DNA of 64,000 nucleotides. Source: JACMNW01 sp963708425 (GTDB taxonomy: Bacteria > Pseudomonadota > Alphaproteobacteria > Rhodobacterales > Rhodobacteraceae). The stretch lies in contig OY970206.1 in NCBI GenBank assembly GCA_963708425.1, positions 2,356,001 through 2,420,000 of the forward strand, given 5' to 3'. The translations under genes and the position numbers were made by a program. The notes under the pieces are model-generated. The model saw only the letters and a program-made list of their open reading frames with translations, did no database searches and was not told the DNA's origin. This document shows, in pieces, positions 16,850 through 24,854 of this stretch (the first letter of the stretch is position 1; each line of letters opens with the position of its first letter).

Positions 16850-17914
16850 TTACAGCCAGCGCGCGCGGTCGGTTCCTACGGCATCGGCGACTGAGGCGAA
16901 GCCTGCTTGGGTTAGCAGGTCGTCCAGCCCTTTGGCGACTTTTTCGGCGACGGACAGACCGTGGTAGACCATGGCGGTGTAGAGCTGCACAGCGGACGCA
17001 CCGGCACGGATTTTCTGGAAGGCGTGATCGGCGGTGCTGATGCCACCGACGCCGATCAGCGGCAGTTTGCCATCGGTTAGCTGCGATAGTTTGGCAAGGA
17101 TGCGGGTTGATTTTTCGAACAACGGGGCGCCGGACAGGCCGCCTGTTTCGCCGCGATGCGGGCTTCGCAGGCCGTCACGCGATAGGGTCGTGTTGGTGGC
17201 GATGATGCCTGCGATGCCGGACAGGGTGGCAACCTCAGCGATCTGGGCCAGATCGTCATCGGTCAGATCGGGGGCGATTTTGAGGAAGATCGGGATCGGG
17301 CGGGGCAGGGTCGCTTGTATATCCATGACACCCGCCAGCAGCGAAGTTAGTGCGGCGCGACCTTGCAGATCACGCAGTTTTTCGGTGTTGGGGGAGGACA
17401 CATTGACAGTGGCAAAATCGACATGCGGGCCGCAGCAGGCCAGTACGGCGGCGAAATCGGCGGCGCGGTCGTGGCTGTCTTTGTTGGCACCCAGGTTTAT
17501 GCCGACGGGCACTTTTGTCTTTGGACGCATGGCGATGCGGGCGCAGATGCTGGTGGCACCTTCGTTGTTGAAGCCAAACCGATTGATCGCGGCGCGGTCT
17601 TCGGTCAGGCGATAAAGGCGGGGTTTGGCATTGCCGACCTGGGGATGGGGGGTTGCCGCGCCAACTTCAAGAAAACCGAAGCCCGATTGCATCAGGGGGG
17701 CAAGGGCGACAGCGTTTTTGTCGTAACCTGCGGCCAGGCCGACGGGGTTGGGCAGTGCAAGGCCCGCAACGGTGGTAGCCAGCCGAGGGGTGGATACCAC
17801 GCCGGGCAAATTGGGCAGATGCAAGCGCAGGGCCGCAAGGGAAAGGGCGTGCGCGCGTTCGGGGTCCAGTTTGTGCAGGAGGGCCAGGCCGACCCTTTCA
17901 GCGATGCTCACCAC
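16850..17914 (-). CDS. pyrD: Dihydroorotate dehydrogenase (quinone), class 2
   Basis: This 354-residue membrane-associated flavoprotein oxidises dihydroorotate to orotate in pyrimidine synthesis and passes electrons to quinone. The N-terminal helix region (LLHKLDPERAHALSLAAL) is the class 2 extension. NPVGLAAGYDKN, FGFNNEG and NVSSPNTEKLRDLQ are present; the Ser in the last motif is the class 2 catalytic base. GVGGISTADHAFQKIRAGAS binds FMN phosphate. The start overlaps the end of the DUF952 gene by 7 bases, so the two are probably translated together. Confidence 0.97.
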   Translation of the reverse strand: MVSIAERVGLALLHKLDPERAHALSLAALRLHLPNLPGVVSTPRLATTVAGLALPNPVGLAAGYDKNAVALAPLMQSGFGFLEVGAATPHPQVGNAKPRLYRLTEDRAAINRFGFNNEGATSICARIAMRPKTKVPVGINLGANKDSHDRAADFAAVLACCGPHVDFATVNVSSPNTEKLRDLQGRAALTSLLAGVMDIQATLPRPIPIFLKIAPDLTDDDLAQIAEVATLSGIAGIIATNTTLSRDGLRSPHRGETGGLSGAPLFEKSTRILAKLSQLTDGKLPLIGVGGISTADHAFQKIRAGASAVQLYTAMVYHGLSVAEKVAKGLDDLLTQAGFASVADAVGTDRARWL

Positions 17915-18246
17915 AACCCCTCGGGGAAGATGTGGCCGGTGGCACCTAGCGGCAGAGATTTATCCCAGACCACTTCGGACAGCTGTAAGCTGCGGTACAG
18001 ATGCGGAAACAGCACCCCGCCACGCGCCGCTTCCCATTTTAGCGCGGGGCCAAGAGCATCGGAATTGAAGGCGACCAGCACCAGATCGCTTTCAGTAGCG
18101 AAGTATTTGGATGCGGTTTCGGCGACCGTGGCGGCGGTGGAAAAGTGAATGTAGCCATCGACCAAATCAATCGGTGCCCCGGCGGTTTCACCAGTGGTAC
18201 GAAACGCATCCCATTCGGCGCGGCGGAAGATCTTAAAAATTTGCAT
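17908..18246 (-). CDS. DUF952 family protein
   Basis: This 112-residue protein matches DUF952: it starts MQIFKIFRRAEWDAFRTTGE, then has DGYIHFSTAATVAETASKYF and RGGVLFPHLYRSL. The family is small, cytoplasmic and poorly understood, with a fold related to ADP-ribosyltransferase-like proteins in some descriptions. It lies directly upstream of pyrD with a 7-base overlap, an arrangement I recall from other Rhodobacterales. A role in pyrimidine metabolism is only suggested by this linkage. Confidence 0.85.
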   Translation of the reverse strand: MQIFKIFRRAEWDAFRTTGETAGAPIDLVDGYIHFSTAATVAETASKYFATESDLVLVAFNSDALGPALKWEAARGGVLFPHLYRSLQLSEVVWDKSLPLGATGHIFPEGLW

Positions 18247-18418
18247 CGCTTCTATTGCCGCTTTGCCGCCCGATGGTCAATCCCGCCCATCATCTGCCCC
18301 GCCTGTCACCATAGCGTTACGCCGAACGCCGATGCTTTGGCGAAGGAAGCTTTGACGATGCGCTGACCAAGGTGCAGTCTGCTGCCATTCGATCCATTCA
18401 CGCATAAGGAGAATCGCA

Positions 18419-19936
18419 ATGTTACGTTCGATGGTTTCGTCCCGAGTGTTCGGTGTTGGGGTTGCCGGGCTGATCGCGCTTGGCGCGCCGCTTGCTGCGG
18501 AAACGGTGAAATTGACGCTTCTTGGTGTGGGTGATGTCTATAATTTTGAGGAAGAAGACGGGCGCGGCGGTTTTGCGCGGCTGAACGCGGTGGCGAAGGC
18601 CGAACGCGCGGCAAACCCGAACACGTTGTATCTGTTTGATGGTGACATGCTGTCGCCATCGTTGATGTCGGGGTTTGACAAGGGGCAGAACACCATTGAT
18701 TTCACCAATCTGGTGCCCTTCGATCTGGCTGTGCCGGGCAACCACGAGTTTGATTTCGGGCCGGAGAATTTCATCGAAAAGATGAAAGGGTCGAAATACC
18801 CTTGGGCCGCGATCAACATCACCAATTCCGACGGAACGCCGCTTGAAGGCCTGGGCGGGGTGATGATGAAAGAAGTCGGGGGGCTGAAAGTTGCCCTTAT
18901 TCCGGTGGCTCAAGACACGTCACCCGAGGTTTCATCAACCGGATCATTGGTGTTTCTGCCAACGGTGGAAGCCGGAGTTGCAGCGGCCGAAAAGGCGCGC
19001 GAGGACGGTGCCGATATTGTGGTGGGCGTGGTGCAGACCAACATGGAAAATGACCGCGCGCTGATGGCGAGCCACGCATTTGATGTGATCCTGTCGGGTG
19101 ATGATCATTCCTATGCCACGGCTTATGACGGGATAACAGCCTATGTTGAAACCTCGATCGACGGGCAGTTTCTGACGCCGATTGATCTGATGGTCGAGGT
19201 GACCGAAAACGACGGCAAGCGTGAGATCAGCTGGGTGCCGGCATTTCGGTTTATTGACACTGCGTCAGTAGAACCCGACCCGGAAAGCAAGGCCTTGGCG
19301 GACCAGTTCCTGGCCCAGCTGGATGAGACTTTGGGGGTTGAGATTGGCACCACGGAAGGGCCTCTGGATAGCCGCCGCAATATCGTGCGGGCCGAAGAAG
19401 CGACGATGGGCAATCTGATTGCCGATGCGATGCGGGCGGCGACTGGTGCGGATATTGGCATCATGAATGGCGGCGGTATTCGGGGTGATCGGACCTATGA
19501 TGCCGGGGCCAAGCTGACGCGGCGCGATATCTTGACAGAGCTGCCGTTCGGCAATGTGACGGTATTGACGGAGTTGCCGGGCAGCCAGATCTTGTTGGCG
19601 CTGGAAAACGGGGTGAGCCAGGTTGAAAAGGGTGCGGGCCGGTTTCCGCAAGTATCGGGCATGACGTTCGTGATGGACCCGACAGCGGCGGCGGGTGCCC
19701 GCGTGTCGGAGGTGATGGTGGCTGGTGCGCCGATTGAGGCGGGCAAGGTTTACAAGGTGGCGGTGAACGATTTCATCCTTGGCGGCGGTGATGGATTTGA
19801 TGCGCTGGGGGGCGGCAAGATCATTACCAACGCTGGTGGCGGCAATCTGGTGGCCAATGATGTGATGGCGTTTGTCGAAAAGACCGGCACGGTGAATGTG
19901 GCTGTTGAGGGCCGCATCAAGGTGCTGGGTCAGTAA
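18419..19936 (+). CDS. Secreted 5'-nucleotidase / UshA-type metallophosphatase
   Basis: The ATG at 18419 follows AAGGAG and gives 505 residues with an N-terminal signal peptide (cleavage after PLAAE or nearby). The metallophosphoesterase domain shows GVGDVYNF, FDGDMLSPS and GNHEFDFG. The usual first motif Asp-x-His reads Asp-x-Tyr here, which is a difference from UshA. The C-terminal 5'-nucleotidase domain has NGGGIRGD and the substrate-binding VNDFILGGGDGFDAL. It should act in the periplasm on nucleotides or related phosphate esters. Confidence 0.9.
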   Translation: MLRSMVSSRVFGVGVAGLIALGAPLAAETVKLTLLGVGDVYNFEEEDGRGGFARLNAVAKAERAANPNTLYLFDGDMLSPSLMSGFDKGQNTIDFTNLVPFDLAVPGNHEFDFGPENFIEKMKGSKYPWAAINITNSDGTPLEGLGGVMMKEVGGLKVALIPVAQDTSPEVSSTGSLVFLPTVEAGVAAAEKAREDGADIVVGVVQTNMENDRALMASHAFDVILSGDDHSYATAYDGITAYVETSIDGQFLTPIDLMVEVTENDGKREISWVPAFRFIDTASVEPDPESKALADQFLAQLDETLGVEIGTTEGPLDSRRNIVRAEEATMGNLIADAMRAATGADIGIMNGGGIRGDRTYDAGAKLTRRDILTELPFGNVTVLTELPGSQILLALENGVSQVEKGAGRFPQVSGMTFVMDPTAAAGARVSEVMVAGAPIEAGKVYKVAVNDFILGGGDGFDALGGGKIITNAGGGNLVANDVMAFVEKTGTVNVAVEGRIKVLGQ

Positions 19937-19942
19937 GATCAG

Positions 19943-19977
19943 GGCCGCAGCCGGGCAGGTGATGCTTGGGTGCGGCC
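19943..19977 (+). terminator. Possible terminator after the 5'-nucleotidase gene
   Basis: GGCCGCA (19943-19949) pairs with TGCGGCC (19971-19977), followed by TATCTTT. The loop is long at 21 bases and the T-run is weak, so the call is tentative. Confidence 0.35.
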
Positions 19978-19989
19978 TATCTTTGAATG

Positions 19990-20430
19990 CCCTCCAGATT
20001 TGTAGACGCTTTTCTTGGTAATTTTGTAACAAAGGCGAGACGCGAGATGGGTTAGCAAGATCGGTTTTCTGGCGAGTTCACGCAGGATGCTGTGGCACAG
20101 TTTGCGAGCGCGGTCATGCGGTTAGCGAGGTTGGGGGATCAACCCAAAATCGCTCTGCATCTGGAAGGTGCTGTGTTCGCCAAACGGCCCTGATCCGCAG
20201 ATTGTCTACAAACGTTGTCGAAGGCCATCTGGCGGCAAACCCGCAGTGGTCGTCGAGAACGCGCAGGATCGGCAGTTCGAAGTTGACCGGCCCCAATACT
20301 TTTTTGGGCGAGCCGCAGTCCGCCATCGATCCGAGGACAATGGCGAGCAATATGACCTACATCAAGACCCTTGAGGGTTGGTCGTATCTTGCGGTCGCTA
20401 TCGACGGTCATCGGGAAGGTGACCCGCCAT
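19990..20430 (+). mobile_element. Decayed, internally deleted IS3-family element
   Basis: Shortly after an IS-end-like sequence (ATTTGTAGACGCTTTTCTTG at 20000) the frame reads RFSGEFTQDAVAQ, then after a shift VCERGHAVSEVG, then STQ and SLCIWK: the start of an IS3 OrfA transposase. From about 20300 the frame reads SNMTYIKTLEGWSYLAVAID, the first part of the OrfB integrase core that contains the first catalytic Asp region. The rest of OrfA and OrfB is missing. The element has stops and frameshifts throughout and cannot move by itself. A matching end lies at 39485. Confidence 0.75.
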
Positions 20431-20553
20431 CGTTTTCTGACACTCGTCCATCTCACGGCATGTGGTGGGATGGTCGATGCGATGGTGGCGATGCCACCGT
20501 GGAGTTGTAACTGCCGTGCCATCTTAATTTTCTTTCTGTTGGGCCGTCGGCGG

Positions 20554-21336
20554 CTATGCGACCTGCACAGCGGGCATTAGCTTCAGCTTGCGTAAAGCTG
20601 GTAGAAAGCGATTGTGACGCTGCACCTGCCCAAGCGCGGCCATGCCGATGCAATATTTCGAACAACGCCCCGTCGGATGCTGGTGCAGACCGCGCAGGAT
20701 TTTGTCGGCGATGCCATTGCCACGGGCCGACTTGGTTTCGATGATGAAAAGGTCTGGTGCCACCTGTAGCGTCTCGTCGCCTGCCGCGAAGCGCAGACCG
20801 GTGTCGATCGTCATCCGCTCACCGCCTTCCTTGGCGACAAGGGTCGTCCGCTGATACTCCATGGTGATCACCGGAAACATCCAGTTGCCGAACGCCTCGC
20901 CGTATAGGTTGGCATAGCAATCGTCGATGAAATCCATGCAGCGCGGGTCAAGTTCAACAAGCGGTGCGTCGACCTTCAGCCGCTTTTTCACCGTCACATC
21001 GCGGGCATCCTTCAGCTTCACCTCCAGATAGCTGAAGCCCGCGTCAACGTACGTCCGCACCCGGACCTTGCAGCGCTTCCGGCGGCCCCGATGGTGGTCG
21101 TAATAGGCACGCTGGGCCGGGTCATCGAAGTAACGCGTTGCGTAGGTAAAGGCGCGTTTCCCCTCAATCTCCAGCACGTCGAAGATATCGGCGAAAACGT
21201 CAAAGGCGGGGCGCAACCGGGCGGCGGGAATAATGTATTTGTTGTCCAGCCGTTCCAGCATCGCGGCCTTGCTGTTTAGCGCATCAAGGCTGATTGGGCC
21301 GAAGCGCGCAAGGCTTTGCGCAATAAGCGGGTCCAT
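20554..21336 (-). CDS. VTC domain protein (polyphosphate polymerase type)
   Basis: The start at 21336 sits 6 bases from AAGGAAG; two more ATGs lie just upstream (21339, 21342) but are too close to that site. The 260-residue product has the tunnel-fold pattern of the VTC/CYTH group: ERLDNKYIIPA near the N-terminus, YYDHHRGRRKRCKVRVRTY, YLEVKLKDARDVTVKKR and FIIETKSARG. In yeast Vtc4 this basic tunnel makes polyphosphate from ATP. It is 24 bases downstream of a DUF4956 gene, a pairing that recurs in bacteria, and is reached by an ECF-type promoter at 22010-22035. Confidence 0.85.
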   Translation of the reverse strand: MDPLIAQSLARFGPISLDALNSKAAMLERLDNKYIIPAARLRPAFDVFADIFDVLEIEGKRAFTYATRYFDDPAQRAYYDHHRGRRKRCKVRVRTYVDAGFSYLEVKLKDARDVTVKKRLKVDAPLVELDPRCMDFIDDCYANLYGEAFGNWMFPVITMEYQRTTLVAKEGGERMTIDTGLRFAAGDETLQVAPDLFIIETKSARGNGIADKILRGLHQHPTGRCSKYCIGMAALGQVQRHNRFLPALRKLKLMPAVQVA

Positions 21337-21360
21337 CATCATCTTCCTTCTGCTGTTGTG

Positions 21361-21936
21361 TCATTGCTTGCGGTAGAAAACAGTGATCCGGGCAAGGTCG
21401 TTGATGTAATCAAGCGCCGTAATCTGATAGGACATCACATCCACCCCCAGTCGTTTTGACAGGTCGGTCCGCATCTGATCGGGGTTTGACAGCGCGTGGT
21501 CGTCAATCTTGTCCAGCGTGATGCGCACGCCGTCGGCTGACCGCAGCAGACGTGGGTGGTCAAAGATGTAAGCGCCGATCAGCACGATCCCGACGACGAT
21601 CCCGACGAAGAGCAAGGTGGTGCCATGGATCGAGCAGATGACAGCGATGGCGATGGAGCCGAAGAAATAGGTGATCTCGATTTTGCTGATCTGTTCAGAG
21701 CGCAGCGTGAAAAGTGCCAAGATCGCGAACAGCCCAAAGCCTGCGGCCAGGCTGAATTCAACTGATGACAGGACGGTCAGCACGCCGAAGGCGAAGATGT
21801 TGAACAACGATGCTGCGGTCACCAGCTCCTTGTCTCGGTAGCGGCTGTAAAACATGCCGAACACAAGGATCACCATGGCCGTGGCGTTGATCGCAAATCG
21901 CGCGAGAGTTTCCGGTTCGGGCAAATGGTCAAGCAT
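21361..21936 (-). CDS. DUF4956 membrane protein
   Basis: This 191-residue protein has about four hydrophobic segments (around residues 12-32, 40-57, 62-80 and 95-125) and a C-terminal soluble part ending RITVFYRKQ. The pattern SLFNIFAFGVLTVLSSVEFS, LFAILALFTLRSEQISKIEI and YFFGS is typical of DUF4956, which often accompanies VTC domain proteins. It may be the membrane partner that anchors the polymerase or moves polyphosphate. Transcription likely begins at the ECF-type promoter 74 bases upstream. Confidence 0.85.
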   Translation of the reverse strand: MLDHLPEPETLARFAINATAMVILVFGMFYSRYRDKELVTAASLFNIFAFGVLTVLSSVEFSLAAGFGLFAILALFTLRSEQISKIEITYFFGSIAIAVICSIHGTTLLFVGIVVGIVLIGAYIFDHPRLLRSADGVRITLDKIDDHALSNPDQMRTDLSKRLGVDVMSYQITALDYINDLARITVFYRKQ

Positions 21937-22009
21937 CGTTCTTCTCCTGTTGGGCCAGCCGTTGCTGGGGCATTCATGAAACTGTCACGTTAGTGTCACA
22001 TGGCCTGAC

Positions 22010-22035
22010 AACGCGTCGGGCACCGGGTTATTCCC
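22010..22035 (-). promoter_or_regulatory. ECF-type promoter for DUF4956-VTC
   Basis: On the minus strand GGGAATAAC (22035-22027) is followed by exactly 13 bases and CGTT (22013-22010). The same element occurs at 22123, 23447 (minus) and, diverged, 24880. It can also be read as GGAAT-N16-CGTT, an ECF-like architecture similar to EcfG promoters (GGAAC-N16/17-CGTT). The gene start is 74 bases away. Confidence 0.7.
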
Positions 22036-22122
22036 TGCCGCCTGCTTTTTTGTCGAACTTTCGTGATTCATGCGGCTGCTGAGCCTCGAAGTGGAATCCA
22101 ACACCAGAAACGCTGGTCGCCA

Positions 22123-22148
22123 GGGAATAACTGCGGCGGCGGCACGTT
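22123..22148 (+). promoter_or_regulatory. ECF-type promoter for the DUF6065 gene
   Basis: GGGAATAAC (22123-22131), 13 bases, CGTT (22145-22148), identical in layout to the minus-strand copy 87 bases away, so the two units are divergently transcribed from one intergenic region. The DUF6065 start codon is 35 bases after CGTT. Confidence 0.7.
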
Positions 22149-22182
22149 TTTCAGGGATGACTTCAGCAACAAGGAGATCCCA

Positions 22183-22890
22183 ATGGGCCTTTTCCGCACC
22201 AAACCGCGCCTGCAATTTCTGTGCGAGCCCGCTGACAGGGATGTCATCGCCGCGCCCGTTCCGGCAAAGGCATATCTGCCGGACTGGTTCCGCAAACTAT
22301 CAGCCGTTGATGACACCAAGCTGGCCAAGAACGATACCGGCCTGACGGTCAAGCGCTGTATGCCGTTTCTGGACGCAATGACCACCGGCTGGATCATTCC
22401 GCTGGCCGCAACGGTGCGGATTGAGATCCGCGAAAACGGCGCAGTCATGGAGGCGGGCTGGGATTTTGACCGCACGATGGTGTCGAACCACGGCATGCAT
22501 CAGGTCAAGGGTAACCCCTGGGGCAACCGCCCGCCGCGCAAGTTCCACAATTATTGGACCATCGTTACTCCGCCGGGCTGGAGCAGCCTGTTCATCAATC
22601 CGATGAACCGCCCGAATGGGTTGTTCGAGATTGTTTCGGGCATCGTCGACACCGATACCTACCGCTCGCCGATCCATTTTCCTTTCTTCGCCACCGGGCC
22701 CGACGGGCTGCACGTGATCGAAAAGGGCTCGCCCATCGTGCAAGTGATTCCGTTTCGTCGCGATGCCGCCGATGTAGATGCCGAGATACGGGCGGAAACC
22801 AAAGACGAGGCGGAAGAGCGCGTCCGCATGCTGCGCCAGACCATGGCCAAGACCGGCTGGTACCGGACCGACGCGCGCGCCAAGCGCTGA
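22183..22890 (+). CDS. DUF6065 family protein
   Basis: The ATG at 22183 follows AAGGAG and gives 235 residues. The sequence has PLTVKRC-like and GMHQVKGNPWGNRPPRKFHN, NYWTIVTPPGWSSLFINPMN and FPFFATGP segments that I recognise as DUF6065, a family of unknown function seen next to phage or stress genes. There is no signal peptide or membrane helix. Its promoter matches the other three ECF-type promoters nearby, so it is likely under the same sigma factor. A strong terminator follows. Confidence 0.7.
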   Translation: MGLFRTKPRLQFLCEPADRDVIAAPVPAKAYLPDWFRKLSAVDDTKLAKNDTGLTVKRCMPFLDAMTTGWIIPLAATVRIEIRENGAVMEAGWDFDRTMVSNHGMHQVKGNPWGNRPPRKFHNYWTIVTPPGWSSLFINPMNRPNGLFEIVSGIVDTDTYRSPIHFPFFATGPDGLHVIEKGSPIVQVIPFRRDAADVDAEIRAETKDEAEERVRMLRQTMAKTGWYRTDARAKR

Positions 22891-22916
22891 CTGCAACAGG
22901 ACGCACCAATGAAAAT

Positions 22917-22943
22917 GGCCGGGGCCACGGACCCCGGCCTTTT
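22917..22943 (+). terminator. Rho-independent terminator after the DUF6065 gene
   Basis: GGCCGGGG pairs with CCCCGGCC across a 7-base loop and is followed by TTTT. This is a textbook strong hairpin 27 bases beyond the stop codon. Confidence 0.85.
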
Positions 22944-23003
22944 CGGTTGTCCGGCCCTTTGGCTAGGAGGCATATGCAACCTTCAGGGCTGTCTTAACGC
23001 GAA

Positions 23004-23027
23004 ACGCCGACCCAATCGGGCCGGCGT
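23004..23027 (-). terminator. Hairpin after the Ser-Asn repeat gene
   Basis: On the minus strand ACGCCGGCCC pairs with GGGTCGGCGT (one G-T pair) across a GATT loop, followed by TTCGCG. It lies about 30 bases beyond the stop of the minus-strand repeat-protein gene. The T-run is short. Confidence 0.6.
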
Positions 23028-23056
23028 CCTGAATATCGCAGCAATTCATCGACCGA

Positions 23057-23371
23057 TCAGTCGTCGTCGCCGTCCGAGTTCGAATTGCTGTTGGAATTGC
23101 TGTTCGAGTTCGAATTGCTGTTGGAATTCGAGTTAGAGTTGCTGTTGGAGTTCGAGTTGCTGTTCGAATTCGAGTTCGAATTGCTGTTCGAGTTGGAATT
23201 CGAATTGCTGTCCGAATTGCTGTTCGAATTCGAGTTGCTGTTCGAACTGTCGATGTGGCCTCCCTTCAGCAATTTTTTCCAGAAGCCACTATCCCCGTCG
23301 TCCGCCAGTGCGGGCACGGCAAAAGAGGTGGCTATGAAGGCAACAGTGGCTATTTTTGCAATGTTTTTCAT
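23057..23371 (-). CDS. Secreted protein with a long Ser-Asn repeat tail
   Basis: The ATG at 23371 is followed by a signal peptide, MKNIAKIATVAFIATSFAVP with cleavage near ALADD, so the mature part is exported. After a short region (DDGDSGFWKKLLKGGHID) the remaining 60 or so residues are almost only alternating Ser and Asn, ending in SDGDDD. Total length is 104. Longer in-frame starts upstream would hide the signal and cross the ECF-type promoter at 23422-23447, which lies 50 bases from this ATG. The function is unknown. The low-complexity tail could bind ions, be glycosylated, or form a matrix. Confidence 0.8.
   Translation of the reverse strand: MKNIAKIATVAFIATSFAVPALADDGDSGFWKKLLKGGHIDSSNSNSNSNSNSDSNSNSNSNSNSNSNSNSNSNSNSNSNSNSNSNSNSNSNSNSNSNSDGDDD
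23066..23250. repeat. Tandem 6-base repeat encoding (Ser-Asn)n
   Basis: The DNA is a run of GAATTC/GAGTTC/GCTGTT-like units, six bases each, coding for Ser-Asn dipeptides on the minus strand. Codon variants alternate (TCC, TCG, AGC; AAC, AAT), so the tract is not a perfect microsatellite, but its length could still vary by unequal exchange. Confidence 0.85.
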
Positions 23372-23421
23372 CGGTGGAGTCCTTCCTTGTGAGAAGCAGC
23401 CATCGGTGACTGCACAAGGAT

Positions 23422-23447
23422 AACGGGTGGGTTGCCGGGTTATTCCC
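23422..23447 (-). promoter_or_regulatory. ECF-type promoter for the Ser-Asn repeat gene
   Basis: On the minus strand GGGAATAAC (23447-23439), exactly 13 bases, CGTT (23425-23422). Even the first spacer bases (CCGG) match the copy at 22035. The gene start is 50 bases downstream. Confidence 0.7.
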
Positions 23448-23554
23448 GATGATCGGAAAAGTACTGATCGTTCTCCACAAGCCACGACTGTGACATGAAA
23501 ATGTCCCACGAGAAGCATGGCAATAGTCACTGATCATCGTGATTTACGCGCCAG

Positions 23555-24307
23555 TCACTTCAGCGCCTCAAGCGCCGCAGCCTCGTCGGTGGCGGAAAGT
23601 GGCGCGCCTGCGCCCGTTGCTGACAGATAGGCATCCAGCGTCTCAAGCGAGGATGCAGGCGCATAGCCCGCGGTGTCGGCGGCCGTCGCGGCGATGGCAA
23701 AGCGGACGTCCCAAGCAGCCGCCGCTCGGCACGCCACGGCCACCACTGTTGCGCCACCCGCGCGGTCATGCTCGAACTCGCGGCAAAGCGTCCCTTCACC
23801 ATCACGGAACGTCGCGATGGCAGCGAAGTCGGCACCGCCACCCAGCGCCATCCGCTCGCCTGAGGGCACCGTGCCCAGAGCGTCAACAATCGCCGGATCG
23901 CTTAGACCAGCAACCTGAAGGCCACCCGCACCACCGTTGCCACCCTGACCGGCGAACCATGCACTTCCAAGGCCGATCGCCAGCGCAACAGCTGCCGCGG
24001 CGGGTAGTTGCCACAGCGGAACCACGCGCCGCCGCGCAGCGAGGTCGATGACGTTGCTTGTCGTCGTCCGGACCTGCCGCAGCGCCGCGTCCGTCGCCGC
24101 CATGGCGCGCACGCGCACCTCCAGATCCGCTGGAACTGCTGGCGGCGCTGCATAGGCACGCCGGACCGCCATTCTGCTATCGGCAAACAGCGCCACCTTC
24201 GCTGCCAGCGCTTCGTCTTGGGCCAACGCGCGCTCGACCTCTGATGCCTCGGCGGCCGAAAGTTCGCCGTCGGCATAAGCCATCAGCATTTCATCAGTGA
24301 TCGCCAT
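23555..24307 (-). CDS. Putative anti-sigma factor
   Basis: The ATG at 24307 gives 250 residues; a GTG three codons earlier is possible. The N-terminus MAITDEMLMAYADGELSAAE and following helices (EVERALAQDEALAAKVALFA) fit the sigma-binding domain of anti-sigma factors, then a hydrophobic segment (AAAAVALAIGLGSAWFAG, about residues 100-120) and an outer domain with Cys in LCREFEH and VACRAAA. The HxxxCxxC zinc motif common in this class is absent. It lies 45 bases after the ECF gene on the same strand, which supports a sigma/anti-sigma pair. Confidence 0.8.
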   Translation of the reverse strand: MAITDEMLMAYADGELSAAEASEVERALAQDEALAAKVALFADSRMAVRRAYAAPPAVPADLEVRVRAMAATDAALRQVRTTTSNVIDLAARRRVVPLWQLPAAAAVALAIGLGSAWFAGQGGNGGAGGLQVAGLSDPAIVDALGTVPSGERMALGGGADFAAIATFRDGEGTLCREFEHDRAGGATVVAVACRAAAAWDVRFAIAATAADTAGYAPASSLETLDAYLSATGAGAPLSATDEAAALEALK

Positions 24308-24352
24308 GATTGGCACCCTTCTTGTCCCTTGTCTGGGGCAACGTCCAGCATG

Positions 24353-24844
24353 TCATTTTATTCCAACCTTTTCTGCAAGCGCCAGCCGCGCACGGGCCAA
24401 GCGGCTCATGACGGTGCCGATCGGCACCCCAATCACCTCCGCCGCTTCGCGGTAGGTCAGTTCGTCAACGCACACGAGCATCATCACTTCGCGCTGATCT
24501 TCAGGCATCTCGGCCATGGCAAGTTCGGTTTTCCGCAGCAGCAGCACCGTTTCCATGTGATGCACGCCGTCAACCACCACAGCTTCCGGCGTGTCATGAA
24601 TGTCGACCGTCACCCCCTGCGTTGTCGTTCGCCGAGCATGATCGATCCAAGCGTTGCGCAGGATCCGGAACAGCCACGCATCCAGCCGTGTCGCCCGATC
24701 AAAGCGATCACGCGCCGCGAATGCACGTTCGGCGGTGATTTGCACCAGATCATCGGCCAGATCGGCGCGCCGACACAACGACAAAGCGAACCGCCGGAGA
24801 TTGGGCAACAGCGCTATCAGATCATCGCTGAAACTGTCCTTCAT
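24353..24844 (-). CDS. ECF-type RNA polymerase sigma factor
   Basis: An ATG at 24844 gives 163 residues. Region 2 is visible as DLVQITAERAFAARDRFD and LDAWLFRILRNAWIDHARR, and region 4 as MPEDQREVMML then LTYREAAEVIGVPIGTVMSRLARAR, the helix-turn-helix that reads the -35 box. It has no region 1 or 3, as expected for the ECF class. It is followed by the anti-sigma gene and surrounded by four units with matching promoters. No copy of that promoter could be seen before this gene itself, so self-activation is not evident. Confidence 0.93.
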   Translation of the reverse strand: MKDSFSDDLIALLPNLRRFALSLCRRADLADDLVQITAERAFAARDRFDRATRLDAWLFRILRNAWIDHARRTTTQGVTVDIHDTPEAVVVDGVHHMETVLLLRKTELAMAEMPEDQREVMMLVCVDELTYREAAEVIGVPIGTVMSRLARARLALAEKVGIK

Positions 24845-24854
24845 TGCCACTTTC

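Noticed and set aside
21229..21257. GGGAATAAT followed later by CGTT, as a fifth ECF-type promoter
   Set aside because: The spacing is 16 bases rather than 13, the last base of the first box differs, and it lies inside the VTC gene.
23066..23250. Repeat tract considered as a CRISPR array
   Set aside because: The 6-base units are continuous without spacers and code for Ser-Asn dipeptides behind a signal peptide.
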